A DNA stretch of 64,000 nucleotides, taken from NCBI GenBank assembly GCA_033344875.1, contig JAWPMO010000001.1, forward strand, positions 4,861,595 through 4,925,594. Reading direction: 5' to 3'. The notes beneath the pieces were generated by a model, which was not told the DNA's origin, did not search any database, and saw only the letters and a list, made by a program, of their open reading frames with translations. Below, piece after piece: positions 54,799 through 63,391 of this stretch. Both the position numbers and the translations under genes were made by a program. Source of the stretch: Ilumatobacteraceae bacterium. Its GTDB lineage: Bacteria > Actinomycetota > Acidimicrobiia > Acidimicrobiales > Ilumatobacteraceae. Positions within the stretch are counted from its first letter, which is position 1. Each line of letters opens with the position of its first letter.

Positions 54799-55242
54799 TC
54801 AGGAATCGGGTGACTCGAGTGCCTCGAGGAGGGTGTTCCAGGCGAGGGTGGCGCACTTGATGCGGACGGGGAACTTGACGACGCCCTGGAGCGCCTCGAG
54901 GTCACCCAACTCGACGTCGTCGACCGGGTCGTCGCCCTCGGTCTCGATCGACATCATGCCCTTGAACCGGCGCACGAGCGCTCGGACCTCGGCCACCGAC
55001 TTCCCCTTCACCGCGGCGCTCATCATCGATGCCGACGACTGCGAGATCGAACAGCCTTGGCCGCTGACCTTGACGTCGTTGACGGTGTCGCCGTCGACGT
55101 CGAGGTAGACGGTGATCTCGTCGCCGCACAGTGGGTTGTGACCCTCGGCGTGACGCGCCGGGGGCGGCAACTCACCGCGGTTGCGGGGGGTGCGGTAGTG
55201 ATCGAGGATGATCTCGCGATAGAGGTCTTCGAGGCCTGGCAT
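54799..55242 (-). CDS. sufU: Fe-S assembly sulphur carrier / zinc-dependent sulphurtransferase SufU
   Basis: A 147-residue SufU that accepts sulphur from SufS. LYREIILDHYRTPRNRG is the family N-terminus. The three cysteines are in HNPLCGDEITVYLD, GQGCSISQSS and IKCATLAWNTL, and the Asp next to the first Cys completes the zinc site. The roughly 19-residue insertion separating SufU from IscU is present (KGKSVAEV onwards). It lies 31 bases after sufS. Confidence 0.95.
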   Translation of the reverse strand: MPGLEDLYREIILDHYRTPRNRGELPPPARHAEGHNPLCGDEITVYLDVDGDTVNDVKVSGQGCSISQSSASMMSAAVKGKSVAEVRALVRRFKGMMSIETEGDDPVDDVELGDLEALQGVVKFPVRIKCATLAWNTLLEALESPDS

Positions 55243-55273
55243 GGGTGTCTCCCGCAGTCGAGGGGCGGCTCGG

Positions 55274-56506
55274 TCAGAGACCGAAGATATCGGTGGCGCC
55301 GTCGAGCGCATCGGTCAACGCGTCGACGTCGGAACGGTCGTTGTACAGGTAGAGGCTCGCCCGGGCGGTGGCGTTCGCTCCGAGGATGCGCATGAGCGGC
55401 TTGGCGCAGTGGTGCCCGGCCCGGACGCACACGTTGCGCTCGTCGAGGACCTGGCTGACGTCGTGCGGATGGATGTCGCGGAACGCGAAGCTGAGCACGC
55501 CGCCGCGGACCTCGACGTCGTCGGGCCCGTGGATCGTGATGCCGTCGCCGTACCGCCCCTTGAGCGTGTCGATCGCGTACCTGGTGAGTTCCATCTCGTG
55601 GTGACGGATCTCGTCCATGCTGATCGCCTCGAGGTACTCGACGGCAGCGCCGAACCCGATGACGTCGACGATCGGGGGAGTGCCGGCTTCGAACTTGGCC
55701 GGGACCGGCGCGGTGGTGAAACCGTCGAGGCGGACGTCGGCGATCATGTTGCCGCCGCCGATGTAGGGCGGCATCGCACCGAGGAGCTCCATGCGCCCCC
55801 AGAGCGCTCCGACGCCGGCCGGACCACACATCTTGTGGCTGGAGAACGCCACGAAATCGGCGTCCCACGCCTGGAGATCGGTCGGATTGTGCGGCACGTA
55901 CTGGCACGCATCGACGACCGCGATGGCGCCGGCGTCGTGCGCCGCGTCGACGAGCCGCCGGACCGGTGTGATCGTGCCGAGCACATTGCTCATCGCCGTG
56001 AACGACAGCACCTTGGCGCCATCGAGCAGACGATCGAGGTCGGTGAGATCGAGCTGGCCGTCGCTCGTCAGTGGGATCCAGCGGATCTCGGACCCGGTCC
56101 GAGTGGCGAGGATCTGCCACGGCACGATGTTGGCGTGGTGCTCCATGTGGGTGAGCACGATCGCGTCGCCCTCGCCGAGGTTCGAGCCGCCCCACGACGA
56201 TGCGACCAGGTTCAGCGCCTCGGTCGCGTTCTTGGTGAACACGATCTCGTCGGCACGCGGCGCGTTGACGAGCCGAGCGACGGCGGATCTGGCGCCTTCG
56301 AAGCGATCGGTGGCCTCGCCGGCGAGCCGGTACGCACTGCGATTGATCGGGGCGTAACCGGTGCGGACGAAATGGTCCATCGCCTCGATCACCTGGACCG
56401 GCTTCTGCGAGGTGTTGCCCGAGTCGAGGTACACGATCGGAGCACCGTCGATCTCGCGGCGGAGCACCGGAAAGTCGTTGCGGACGGCAGCCCAGTCGAC
56501 GCCCAT
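55274..56506 (-). CDS. sufS: Cysteine desulphurase SufS
   Basis: A 410-residue PLP enzyme that takes sulphur from cysteine for Fe-S clusters. The PLP-binding Lys is in FSSHKMCGPAGVGALWG near residue 224, the catalytic Cys in VRAGHHCAKPLMR near 366, and the cofactor-stacking His in THMEHHANIVPWQ. Length and the N-terminus VRNDFPVLRREIDGAPIVYL are typical. It starts 2 bases after the sufC2 stop and precedes sufU. Confidence 0.96.
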   Translation of the reverse strand: MGVDWAAVRNDFPVLRREIDGAPIVYLDSGNTSQKPVQVIEAMDHFVRTGYAPINRSAYRLAGEATDRFEGARSAVARLVNAPRADEIVFTKNATEALNLVASSWGGSNLGEGDAIVLTHMEHHANIVPWQILATRTGSEIRWIPLTSDGQLDLTDLDRLLDGAKVLSFTAMSNVLGTITPVRRLVDAAHDAGAIAVVDACQYVPHNPTDLQAWDADFVAFSSHKMCGPAGVGALWGRMELLGAMPPYIGGGNMIADVRLDGFTTAPVPAKFEAGTPPIVDVIGFGAAVEYLEAISMDEIRHHEMELTRYAIDTLKGRYGDGITIHGPDDVEVRGGVLSFAFRDIHPHDVSQVLDERNVCVRAGHHCAKPLMRILGANATARASLYLYNDRSDVDALTDALDGATDIFGL

Positions 56507-56508
56507 CG

Positions 56509-57279
56509 TCAGCTGGTCACCTTGAACGCCTCGTAGCCGTCGCGTTCGAGCTGCTCGACGAGCTCCATGCCGCCGGACTGGACGATGCGCCCGTCGACGA
56601 GGATGTGAACGTGGTCGGGCTGGATCTCGTCGAGGAGCCGCTGGTAGTGCGTGATGAGCACCACGCCCATCCCTGGCCGCTCGTTGCGGACCTCGCGGAT
56701 GCCCTGGGCGACGATCCGAAGCGCGTCGATGTCGAGTCCGGAGTCGGTCTCGTCGAGGATCGCGAGCTCGGGCTCGAGGATCGCCATCTGCATGATCTCG
56801 TTGCGCTTCTTCTCGCCGCCGGAGAATCCTTCGTTGAGGTAGCGGTCGACGAACGACGAATCCATGCCGAGCCGCTTCATCCAGTCCATCGTGGCGAGCC
56901 GCAGTTCGAGCACCGACAGATCGACGCCCTTGCGTGCGGACAGCGCTGCCCGCAGGAACTGGATCACCGAGACGCCGGCGATCTCCTGGGGGTACTGGAA
57001 CGCCAGGAACATGCCGGCCTTGGCGCGCTCCTCGGTGGGCCAATCCGTGACGTCGTCACCCTGGAACGTGATCGAACCGGAGGTGACCTCGTACTCGGGT
57101 GAGCCGAGCAGCGTGGTGCCGAGGGTGCTCTTGCCCGACCCGTTGGGCCCCATGATCGCGTGCACCTCACCCGCCTTCACGGTCAGTGAGAGGCCTCGGA
57201 GGATGTCGTCAGCGGGGGTCGCACCCGGCTCGGTGGTCGGTCGGGCGTGCAACCCATCGACCTGAAACAGCTCGGTCAT
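56509..57279 (-). CDS. sufC: Fe-S cluster assembly ATPase SufC (second copy)
   Basis: A 256-residue ABC ATPase. Walker A GPNGSGKST near residues 44-52, signature FSGGEKKRNEIMQ, Walker B ILDETDSGLDIDALRIVA and ITHYQRLL are all intact. It is closer to textbook SufC than the copy at 30243-31028 and has a 10-residue N-terminal insertion. It heads the operon sufC2-sufS-sufU. GGAG precedes ATG 57279, and the Fe-S box with -10 GATAAT (57309-57314, minus strand) lies just upstream. Confidence 0.95.
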   Translation of the reverse strand: MTELFQVDGLHARPTTEPGATPADDILRGLSLTVKAGEVHAIMGPNGSGKSTLGTTLLGSPEYEVTSGSITFQGDDVTDWPTEERAKAGMFLAFQYPQEIAGVSVIQFLRAALSARKGVDLSVLELRLATMDWMKRLGMDSSFVDRYLNEGFSGGEKKRNEIMQMAILEPELAILDETDSGLDIDALRIVAQGIREVRNERPGMGVVLITHYQRLLDEIQPDHVHILVDGRIVQSGGMELVEQLERDGYEAFKVTS

Positions 57280-57314
57280 GGTCTCCAGTCTACGATGCAG
57301 GGGTCGGGATTATC

Positions 57315-57328
57315 ACTACGGCGGTAGG
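57315..57328. promoter_or_regulatory. Fe-S box in the divergent sufC2 / LCP promoter region
   Basis: ACTAC-GGCG-GTAGG is the third copy of the ACTAC-N4-GTAGT element, with one mismatch at the end. On the minus strand it directly precedes GATAAT, the likely -10 of sufC2-sufS-sufU. On the plus strand AGAAAT follows it, 5 bases before the GTG of the LCP gene, so one site could affect both promoters. Confidence 0.6.
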
Positions 57329-57339
57329 AGAAATAGCTC

Positions 57340-58788
57340 GTGCACACGGAGATCGCGGCCACGCTGGTGGCACCCGGCTGGGCGGCGCGCGAGCGGCGAC
57401 GCTCGGTGGCGATCGCGATGCTGGTCGTCGGCGTCGGTCTGCCCCTGCTCATGGCGCTGTACGTCGTCGTGGGGGGCCGCAGTTGGGTGGCGCTCACACT
57501 CGACCGAGAGTTCCTGGGGCTGGTCGTACTGGTCGGCTGCCTCGGCATCGCGGTTCGGCTCGCGGCGTTGGTCGAGGTGTGGCTCGCGGCAGGCAGACGG
57601 CGGTCGCTCGATCGCATCGAGACCGCAGCGGCGGTGGTGGCGATGGTCGGACTGATCGCCGGCAGCGTGGCGGTGGTGGAGGTCGGCCGGGCGCGGGCCG
57701 CGCTCGCCCCGACGTTCACCGCGACGGCGGGTGAGCCACTCTTCGATCCTGATCGGCCGGTCACGTCGGCGCCGGTCGAGTCGACCGCACCGGTGACGAC
57801 CGCGGCAGCAACGACCACGTCGACGACCCGACCCGACCTCGAACCGAGGGGCGGTGTCGGCGAGATCGTGGTCGTGACGACCACGACCACGACGTTGCCG
57901 CCGAAGCCGGCGCAACCCGATAGCGGTGTGAGCGCCGCAGACCTGGCCGACGTGACGACCGTGCTCCTGCTCGGCGGTGACGCCGGGCCGGGACGTGGCG
58001 GCCTGCGGACCGATTCGATGATGCTGTTCAGCCTGCACCGGCCATCCGGCCGGGCGGCGCTGATCTCGATCCCGCGCAACCTGGAACGGCTGCTGTTCCC
58101 GCCGGGGAGCGCGCTCGAATCGTCGTACCCGTACGGGTTCGGTGACATCGCCAACGCCGTGTACCCCATCGTCTCCTCGCGCGGGAGCCTGCGCGACGCG
58201 TACGCGGTCGGCGACATCCGCCCCGGGGTCGTCGCCATCGCTCAGGGCATCGGCTACTCGCTCGACGTCAAGATCGACGACTACGTGCTCGTCGACATGC
58301 AGGGGTTCCTCGACCTCATCGACGCGATCGGTGGGGTCACGCTCACCCTCACGTCGGCGATCCCGATGCCGGGCAACGTCCCGGGTGCGCGGACCCAGTA
58401 CCCCGACACGATCGGTCCGGGCGTGGTCCAGATGGACGGATCGACCGCGCTCGGGTACGCGCGCAGCAGGAAGGGTGACAACGACTACCGGCGGGCGCGT
58501 CGCCAGCGCGATCTGCTCGCAGCCCTCGCGCAGCAGGTGTCGCTCACCGATGTGGCCCTGTCGTTCGGGTCGGTGGCCGCGGCGATCGGGGGCACGCTGC
58601 GCACATCGCTGACACCCGACGAGCTCACCGAGACCCTGAACGTGATCGGCGGTGAGACGGCGATCGTCGAGTCGGTCGGACTCGTCCCGCCCCTGGTCGA
58701 CGTGCGGCGACCCGACTACGACGCGATGGCCAAGATCGTCGGTGCGGTCCACATGGCGCTCGTCACCGGCGCGAGCTCCGGCTACTGA
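57340..58788 (+). CDS. LytR-CpsA-Psr (LCP) family protein, copy 1
   Basis: A 482-residue membrane-anchored enzyme that ligates polymers such as arabinogalactan or teichoic-type glycans to peptidoglycan. Three N-terminal membrane segments (about 23-45, 57-84, 93-115) are followed by a Thr-rich linker (about 145-190) and the LCP domain: LLLGGDAGPGRGGLRTDSMM, LISIPRNLERL with the catalytic Arg, and YARSRKGDNDYRRARRQRDL. GTG 57340 is close to the divergent suf promoter. The tandem copy downstream is clearly paralogous. Confidence 0.9.
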   Translation: MHTEIAATLVAPGWAARERRRSVAIAMLVVGVGLPLLMALYVVVGGRSWVALTLDREFLGLVVLVGCLGIAVRLAALVEVWLAAGRRRSLDRIETAAAVVAMVGLIAGSVAVVEVGRARAALAPTFTATAGEPLFDPDRPVTSAPVESTAPVTTAAATTTSTTRPDLEPRGGVGEIVVVTTTTTTLPPKPAQPDSGVSAADLADVTTVLLLGGDAGPGRGGLRTDSMMLFSLHRPSGRAALISIPRNLERLLFPPGSALESSYPYGFGDIANAVYPIVSSRGSLRDAYAVGDIRPGVVAIAQGIGYSLDVKIDDYVLVDMQGFLDLIDAIGGVTLTLTSAIPMPGNVPGARTQYPDTIGPGVVQMDGSTALGYARSRKGDNDYRRARRQRDLLAALAQQVSLTDVALSFGSVAAAIGGTLRTSLTPDELTETLNVIGGETAIVESVGLVPPLVDVRRPDYDAMAKIVGAVHMALVTGASSGY

Positions 58789-58835
58789 CGCCGCGACGAG
58801 AATTCGACATCGCCGGGTCGTACGCTTCGCGGTCG

Positions 58836-60230
58836 ATGTCCAACACCAACGACACCCAGGCCCTGCGGGGTCTCGACGACCTCGAGAGCCGACTGCGCGG
58901 TCCCGATCTCCAAGAGGGATCCCCCGGCGCGCAGATGGCCATTTCGGTCGTCCTGCCGGGTGTTCCGGCGTTTCGCCGAACGCCGCCGTTGGCCCTGCTC
59001 CTGTCGGTGCTCGGCGTGATCGTGCCGGTGCTCGGCGTGCTCTGGGCCTACGCGAACCGCAGCGATCTGATCGGCTTCGCCCTCGACCAGCGTGTGCTCC
59101 TCGGTGTGGTCGTGGTCGGGCTGCTCGCCGTGGTGGTCCGTCTGGCGGCGATCGCCGAGATCGCGCACGCATTCCGACGCACGCCCGGGATCGGCGGGCG
59201 GACCGCCGTCGCCACCGTCGTCGTGCTCGCGCTGAGCATCCCGGTGCTCTGGGTCGCGTTCCGTGCCAACGAGGCCCGGAGCGCGGTGGGCAACGTGTTC
59301 TCGTCGTCCGACGGTGACCCGCTGTTCGAGCCGACTGTCGGCGACGGCGCCGCGTCCGATGGTGCCGAACCGATCGATCCCGACTCCGTCAAGAACATCC
59401 TGCTGCTCGGTGGCGACGCCGGCCCCGGGCGCTGGGGCCTGCGCACCGACACGATGATCATCGTCTCGGTCCACGAGTCGTCGGGCCGCACGTCGTTGGT
59501 CTCGATCCCGCGCAACCTCACCCGGCTCCAGTTCCCGCCGGGCAGCCCGCTTCGCGATGCATTCCCCGACGGCTTCAACGACCTGGCGAACGCCGTGTTC
59601 CCCTACGTGTCGACCCGCGACGAACTGATGGCCCACTATGGCCGCAACGGGCTGCAGGCCGAGGCCGTCGCGCTGTCCGAGGCGATCGGGTACTCGCTCG
59701 ATGTCAAGATCGACGACTACGCGCTGGTCAACATGCAGGGGTTCCTCGAGGTGATCGACGCGATCGGCGGGGTCGACATCCAGATCGATCAACGGTTGCC
59801 GATGCCGGGCACGATCCCCGGTGCGAAGCGCGAACTGCCCGACACGCTCGGCCCGGGGCTCGAACACCTCGACGGCACCCTCGCGATCGCCTACGTGCGT
59901 TCCCGCTCCGGTGACTCCGACTATCAGCGAATGGGGCGGCAACGCCAGTTGCTGTCCGCGCTCGGTTCGCAGGTGTCCACGACCGAGGCGATCGGGGCTT
60001 TCGGTTCCGTCACCGGCGACCTCGAGAACTCGATGCGGACGTCGCTGTCGTCGGGTGAGTTCAGCAACCTGCTCGACCGACTCGGTGACAACGACGGGAT
60101 CCACGAGTCGATCGGTCTGACCCCGCCGCTGATCACGCCGGGATCGCCCGACTACCCGTTCATCCAGAGCGTGATCGACGCCGTCGAGCTGGCACTCGTC
60201 ACCGGGGCCGGCAGCGGGTTCGCCTCCTGA
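58836..60230 (+). CDS. LytR-CpsA-Psr (LCP) family protein, copy 2
   Basis: A 464-residue LCP protein, paralogous to the one upstream. An acidic cytoplasmic N-terminus (about 1-45) is followed by three membrane segments and the LCP domain: NILLLGGDAGPGRWGLRTDT, LVSIPRNLTRLQFPPGSPLR and YVRSRSGDSDYQRMGRQRQL. The Thr-rich linker of copy 1 is missing. TACGCT (58821-58826) lies 9 bases before ATG 58836, so it has its own leaderless-type promoter. Its stop codon abuts the structured element at 60231. Confidence 0.9.
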   Translation: MSNTNDTQALRGLDDLESRLRGPDLQEGSPGAQMAISVVLPGVPAFRRTPPLALLLSVLGVIVPVLGVLWAYANRSDLIGFALDQRVLLGVVVVGLLAVVVRLAAIAEIAHAFRRTPGIGGRTAVATVVVLALSIPVLWVAFRANEARSAVGNVFSSSDGDPLFEPTVGDGAASDGAEPIDPDSVKNILLLGGDAGPGRWGLRTDTMIIVSVHESSGRTSLVSIPRNLTRLQFPPGSPLRDAFPDGFNDLANAVFPYVSTRDELMAHYGRNGLQAEAVALSEAIGYSLDVKIDDYALVNMQGFLEVIDAIGGVDIQIDQRLPMPGTIPGAKRELPDTLGPGLEHLDGTLAIAYVRSRSGDSDYQRMGRQRQLLSALGSQVSTTEAIGAFGSVTGDLENSMRTSLSSGEFSNLLDRLGDNDGIHESIGLTPPLITPGSPDYPFIQSVIDAVELALVTGAGSGFAS

Positions 60231-60378
60231 ATCACGAGTTGTGCCAGGAGGTCGAGCGGACAGGTGAGGCTCTGCCGAACCTGGCCGCTCGACACTCCCA
60301 ATGGATACGGGGAGGAATCAGCGGAATGAACAGGAGCGGAGCGACCTATCCGCTGATCCTCCAGGCACAACTCGCGAT
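60231..60378. repeat. 148-base multi-hairpin element between convergent genes
   Basis: Outer arms 60231-60251 and 60358-60378 pair at 19 of 21 positions (core CGAGTTGTGCC). Inside, GTCGAGCGGACAGGT (60251-60265) pairs with 60279-60293 at 14 of 15 positions, with a GGC-TCT-GCC cap in its loop. A third arm pair, GGAGGAATCAGCGGA (60311-60325) with 60349-60362, has one bulge. The CCTCC at 60358-60362 can pair with either the outer arm or the third stem, so two folds compete. It starts at the base after the LCP stop and ends 14 bases before the methyltransferase stop. Confidence 0.75.
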
Positions 60379-60392
60379 CGGTCGCGGTGTGG

Positions 60393-60992
60393 TCATGCCC
60401 GCGGACGGGCCGCCAGCATCATCCACGGAAGCGGCCGTCGCACGGCCGTGACGTCGAACTGACCGCTCACGAACCGCTCGAACGAGCGCGACGACCAGTG
60501 GTTGACGTGACCCGGGGTGTTGCCCAGCTCGCGGAGGTACCGGCCCCTGGCCATGTTGCCGGCTCGCCAGATCGGCTCCCTCGGTACCGAGAGCACGGTG
60601 GCGTGCCGGCAGACCCTGGCGATCTCACGCAGCGCGTCGTCGGGTCGCGGGATGTGCTCCATGACCTCGAGCCCGACGACGAGGTCGATCGAGGCGTCGG
60701 CGAACGGCAACCGAGTCGCGTCTCCGAAGAACATGGGGAGGCCGAGCTCGGCCCAGTCGCCGGCGAGGTCGTCGTCGAGCAGGTCGAGACCGATCACGGT
60801 CGCGTCGGGAAAGCGCTCCACGAGCCGTGCGGTGACCCGTCCCTCGCCCGCTCCGACCTCGACGACGGTCGACGGCGACATGTCCTCGAGCATCGTGTCG
60901 AGCGCTTCGAAGAACCCGCTCATCATCCGCTGCTCGATCGGGTTGGTCGAGGCGTACTTGTCGTAGTTGTTCCCCGCAACGTTGGCGTTCAC
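60393..60992 (-). CDS. Class I SAM-dependent methyltransferase
   Basis: A 199-residue methyltransferase. Motif I is VVEVGAGEGRVTARL near residues 43-57, followed by TVIGLDLLDDD, FGDATRLPFADASIDLVVGL and EHIPRPDDALREIARV. It resembles UbiE/Methyltransf_11 enzymes that modify small molecules or glycolipids. GTG 60992 gives VNANVAGNNYDKYASTNP, a usual opening for this group. It is divergent from the glycosyltransferase and may act on the same lipid-linked product. Confidence 0.88.
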   Translation of the reverse strand: MNANVAGNNYDKYASTNPIEQRMMSGFFEALDTMLEDMSPSTVVEVGAGEGRVTARLVERFPDATVIGLDLLDDDLAGDWAELGLPMFFGDATRLPFADASIDLVVGLEVMEHIPRPDDALREIARVCRHATVLSVPREPIWRAGNMARGRYLRELGNTPGHVNHWSSRSFERFVSGQFDVTAVRRPLPWMMLAARPRA

Positions 60993-61036
60993 GCATCCGG
61001 ACCGTATCCGGATCTCACGCCTATGCTCGGGCAACC

Positions 61037-62011
61037 ATGGCTGAATCCGCGACGCCTCTCGCCAAGTTGCTCATCCAGATCCCGTGCTTCAACGAAGCCG
61101 ACACGCTGGCTGCGACCCTCGCCGACCTGCCCCGGTCCGTGCCGGGTGTCGACGTCGTCGAATGGCTGATCATCGACGACGGCAGCACCGACGGCACCGC
61201 GGACGTCGCCCGAGCGAACGGTGTCGATCACGTCGTCACCCATGCTCGCAATCGCGGCCTGGCTGCAGCGTTCCTGACCGGGCTCGATGCGGGCCTCCGT
61301 CTGGGTGCCGACGTCATCGTCAACACCGACGCCGACAACCAGTACGTGGCCGACTGCATCCCCGAACTCATCGCCCCGATCTGTGACGGATCGGCCGACA
61401 TGGTGGTGGGGGAGCGGCCGATCACCAGCATCGACGACTTCTCGTGGGCCAAGAAGAAGTTGCAGCGGTTCGGCTCGTGGGTCGTCAGGAAGTTCTCCGG
61501 GACCGACGTGGCCGATGCGCCGAGCGGGTTCCGTGCGATCGGCCGCGAGGCAGCGCTGAGGCTCCAGGTGTTCGGCAGGTTCAGTTACACGATGGAGACG
61601 CTCGTGCAGGCGAACGCCGAGGGGCTCTCCGTCGTGTCGGTCCCGGTCCGCGTCAACCCGCAGACCCGTCCCTCGCGGCTCGCCAAGAGCACGTTCCAGT
61701 ACCTGCGCTCGTCGAGCCAGACCATCGTGCGCAGCTTCGCGCTGTACCACCCGTTCAAGTTCTTCTTCCGGGTCGGCCTGGTGCCGTTCGCGCTCGGGAT
61801 GGTGCTCCTGATCCGCTGGGGACTGCTGTGGCTGATCGACGACGAGTACCGGAGCCGCATCCCGAGCCTCGTCGTCGGTGCCGTCTTCGTCGTCGTCGCC
61901 GTGCAGATCTGGGTGGTGGCGTTCCTCGCCGACCTCCAGGCGGCCAGTCGTCGTCTGCTCGCCGAGTCGAGGGTGCGTGAGCGTCGGCGTGCGCTCGACG
62001 ACGCCGCCTGA
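61037..62011 (+). CDS. Family 2 glycosyltransferase with C-terminal membrane helices
   Basis: A 324-residue membrane-anchored glycosyltransferase of the dolichol/polyprenol-phosphate sugar synthase type. IQIPCFNEADTLAATL, IIDDGSTDGTADVA and VIVNTDADNQYVADCIPEL carry the nucleotide-sugar and metal-binding residues. Two C-terminal hydrophobic segments lie at about 240-265 and 275-300. TATGCT ends 9 bases before ATG 61037 (leaderless type). It probably makes a lipid-linked sugar for envelope glycans, consistent with the nearby LCP ligases. Confidence 0.91.
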   Translation: MAESATPLAKLLIQIPCFNEADTLAATLADLPRSVPGVDVVEWLIIDDGSTDGTADVARANGVDHVVTHARNRGLAAAFLTGLDAGLRLGADVIVNTDADNQYVADCIPELIAPICDGSADMVVGERPITSIDDFSWAKKKLQRFGSWVVRKFSGTDVADAPSGFRAIGREAALRLQVFGRFSYTMETLVQANAEGLSVVSVPVRVNPQTRPSRLAKSTFQYLRSSSQTIVRSFALYHPFKFFFRVGLVPFALGMVLLIRWGLLWLIDDEYRSRIPSLVVGAVFVVVAVQIWVVAFLADLQAASRRLLAESRVRERRRALDDAA

Positions 62012-62012
62012 G

Positions 62013-62648
62013 TCACCAGCCCCGGTCGACCCACTCCTGCAGGTGCGGGCGCTCGCGTCCGATCGTGGTGTCGACGCCGTGGCCGGGCAGCAGGATCGTC
62101 TCCGCCGGGAACGTGAACAGCTTGGTGTCGATCGAGTCGATGATCGCTGCGAAGTCGCCGCCGTCGAACGAGGTGTTGCCGGGGCCGCCGGGGAACAGCG
62201 TGTCACCGGTGAACAGCAGCGGCGTGCCGGCCAGGTGGAACGAGATCGAGCCGGGCGTGTGCCCCGGGTTGTGGATCGCGTCGAGGCGGAGACGACCGAA
62301 CTCGATGACCTCGGCGTCGTCGAGGAACACGTCGTACCCGACCTTGGCGAGCATCGGCGCATCGGCGGCGGTGACCGCGACCTCGTACCCGGCCTCGCGC
62401 AGCTGGCTGACCGCTCCGATGTGGTCGAAGTGGCCGTGCGTCTCCAGGACGCGCCGTACCCCGAGCTGCTGGCACAGTTCGAGGAGGAGCTCGTGCTCGT
62501 TCGCGGCGTCGATCAGCACGGCCTCGCCGGTCCGTCGGCACCGGACGACGAAGACGTTGTTGTCGTACGAACCGACGACGACCCGGTGGACCTCGACGTC
62601 GGCATCGGCCCAGTGCAGCGTCGTGGACGGGATCGCGGCGGTCGTCAT
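62013..62648 (-). CDS. MBL-fold hydrolase, glyoxalase II-like
   Basis: A 211-residue metallo-hydrolase. Zinc ligands are in LETHGHFDHIGAV, NPGHTPGSISFH, LFTGDTLFPGG and LLPGHGVDTTIG. The layout matches hydroxyacylglutathione hydrolase-like proteins; in actinobacteria the thiol partner would be mycothiol. It converges on the glycosyltransferase with a one-base gap and is divergent from the ABC transporter. Confidence 0.91.
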   Translation of the reverse strand: MTTAAIPSTTLHWADADVEVHRVVVGSYDNNVFVVRCRRTGEAVLIDAANEHELLLELCQQLGVRRVLETHGHFDHIGAVSQLREAGYEVAVTAADAPMLAKVGYDVFLDDAEVIEFGRLRLDAIHNPGHTPGSISFHLAGTPLLFTGDTLFPGGPGNTSFDGGDFAAIIDSIDTKLFTFPAETILLPGHGVDTTIGRERPHLQEWVDRGW

Positions 62649-62692
62649 CCGACCAGTGTCGCGCGTGGCGCCGTTTGGTTACGGTTCGTGTC

Positions 62693-63391
62693 GTGCCGTC
62701 GTCGTTCGAGCTCCGTGAGGTCACGGCGGGACCGCCGGGAGCACCGATCCTGCGGTCGGTGTCGGTCGCGGTCCCGTGCGCGGGCATCACGGTGTTGGCC
62801 GGACCGTCGGGCGCCGGCAAGTCGAGCCTGCTGCGACTCCTGAACCGGTTGGACGACCCGCACCGGGGTGAGGTCGCGCGGGACGGGCGCGATGTTCGGA
62901 CCTGGGAGCCGACCGAGCTCCGTCGGCGAGTCGCCATGGTCTTCCAGCGCGCACCGGTGTTCCCGGGCACGGTGCTCGACAACCTGCAGGTCGCCTGCCC
63001 GAGCCTCGATGCCGAAGCTGCCGAGGCGGCCCTCTCGCGAGTCGGGCTCGATCCAGCGTTGCTCGGACGCACAGCGACCGACCTGAGCGGTGGCGAGGCG
63101 CAGCGGATGTGCTTCGCGCGTGCGCTCGCGACGGAGCCGCAGGTGATGCTCGCCGACGAGCCGACCGCCTCGCTCGACGGGGCGTCGCGTCGGACGATCG
63201 AGGCGCTCGGACGCGACCTCGCCGACGGCGGGATGCCGTTCGTGTGGGTCAGCCACGATGTAGTGCAACTCCGCCGGCTCGCCGATCACGTGATCGTCCT
63301 CGTCGACGGCGCCGTCGCTGCGTCGGGTCCGTTGGCCGAGCTCGACGAGCACGACGATGCGCTGGTGCGTGACCTGGTGGGAGCGACGTGA
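62693..63391 (+). CDS. ABC transporter ATP-binding protein (FetA/YbbL-like)
   Basis: A 232-residue ATPase. Walker A is [20 protein letters not shown] near residues 38-57, Q-loop AMVFQRAPVFPGTVLDNL, signature LSGGEAQRMCFARALA and Walker B VMLADEPTASLDG. With the next gene it forms a FetAB-type pair, which in E. coli exports iron. TACGGT lies 7 bases before GTG 62693. Confidence 0.9.
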   Translation: MPSSFELREVTAGPPGAPILRSVSVAVPCAGITVLAGPSGAGKSSLLRLLNRLDDPHRGEVARDGRDVRTWEPTELRRRVAMVFQRAPVFPGTVLDNLQVACPSLDAEAAEAALSRVGLDPALLGRTATDLSGGEAQRMCFARALATEPQVMLADEPTASLDGASRRTIEALGRDLADGGMPFVWVSHDVVQLRRLADHVIVLVDGAVAASGPLAELDEHDDALVRDLVGAT

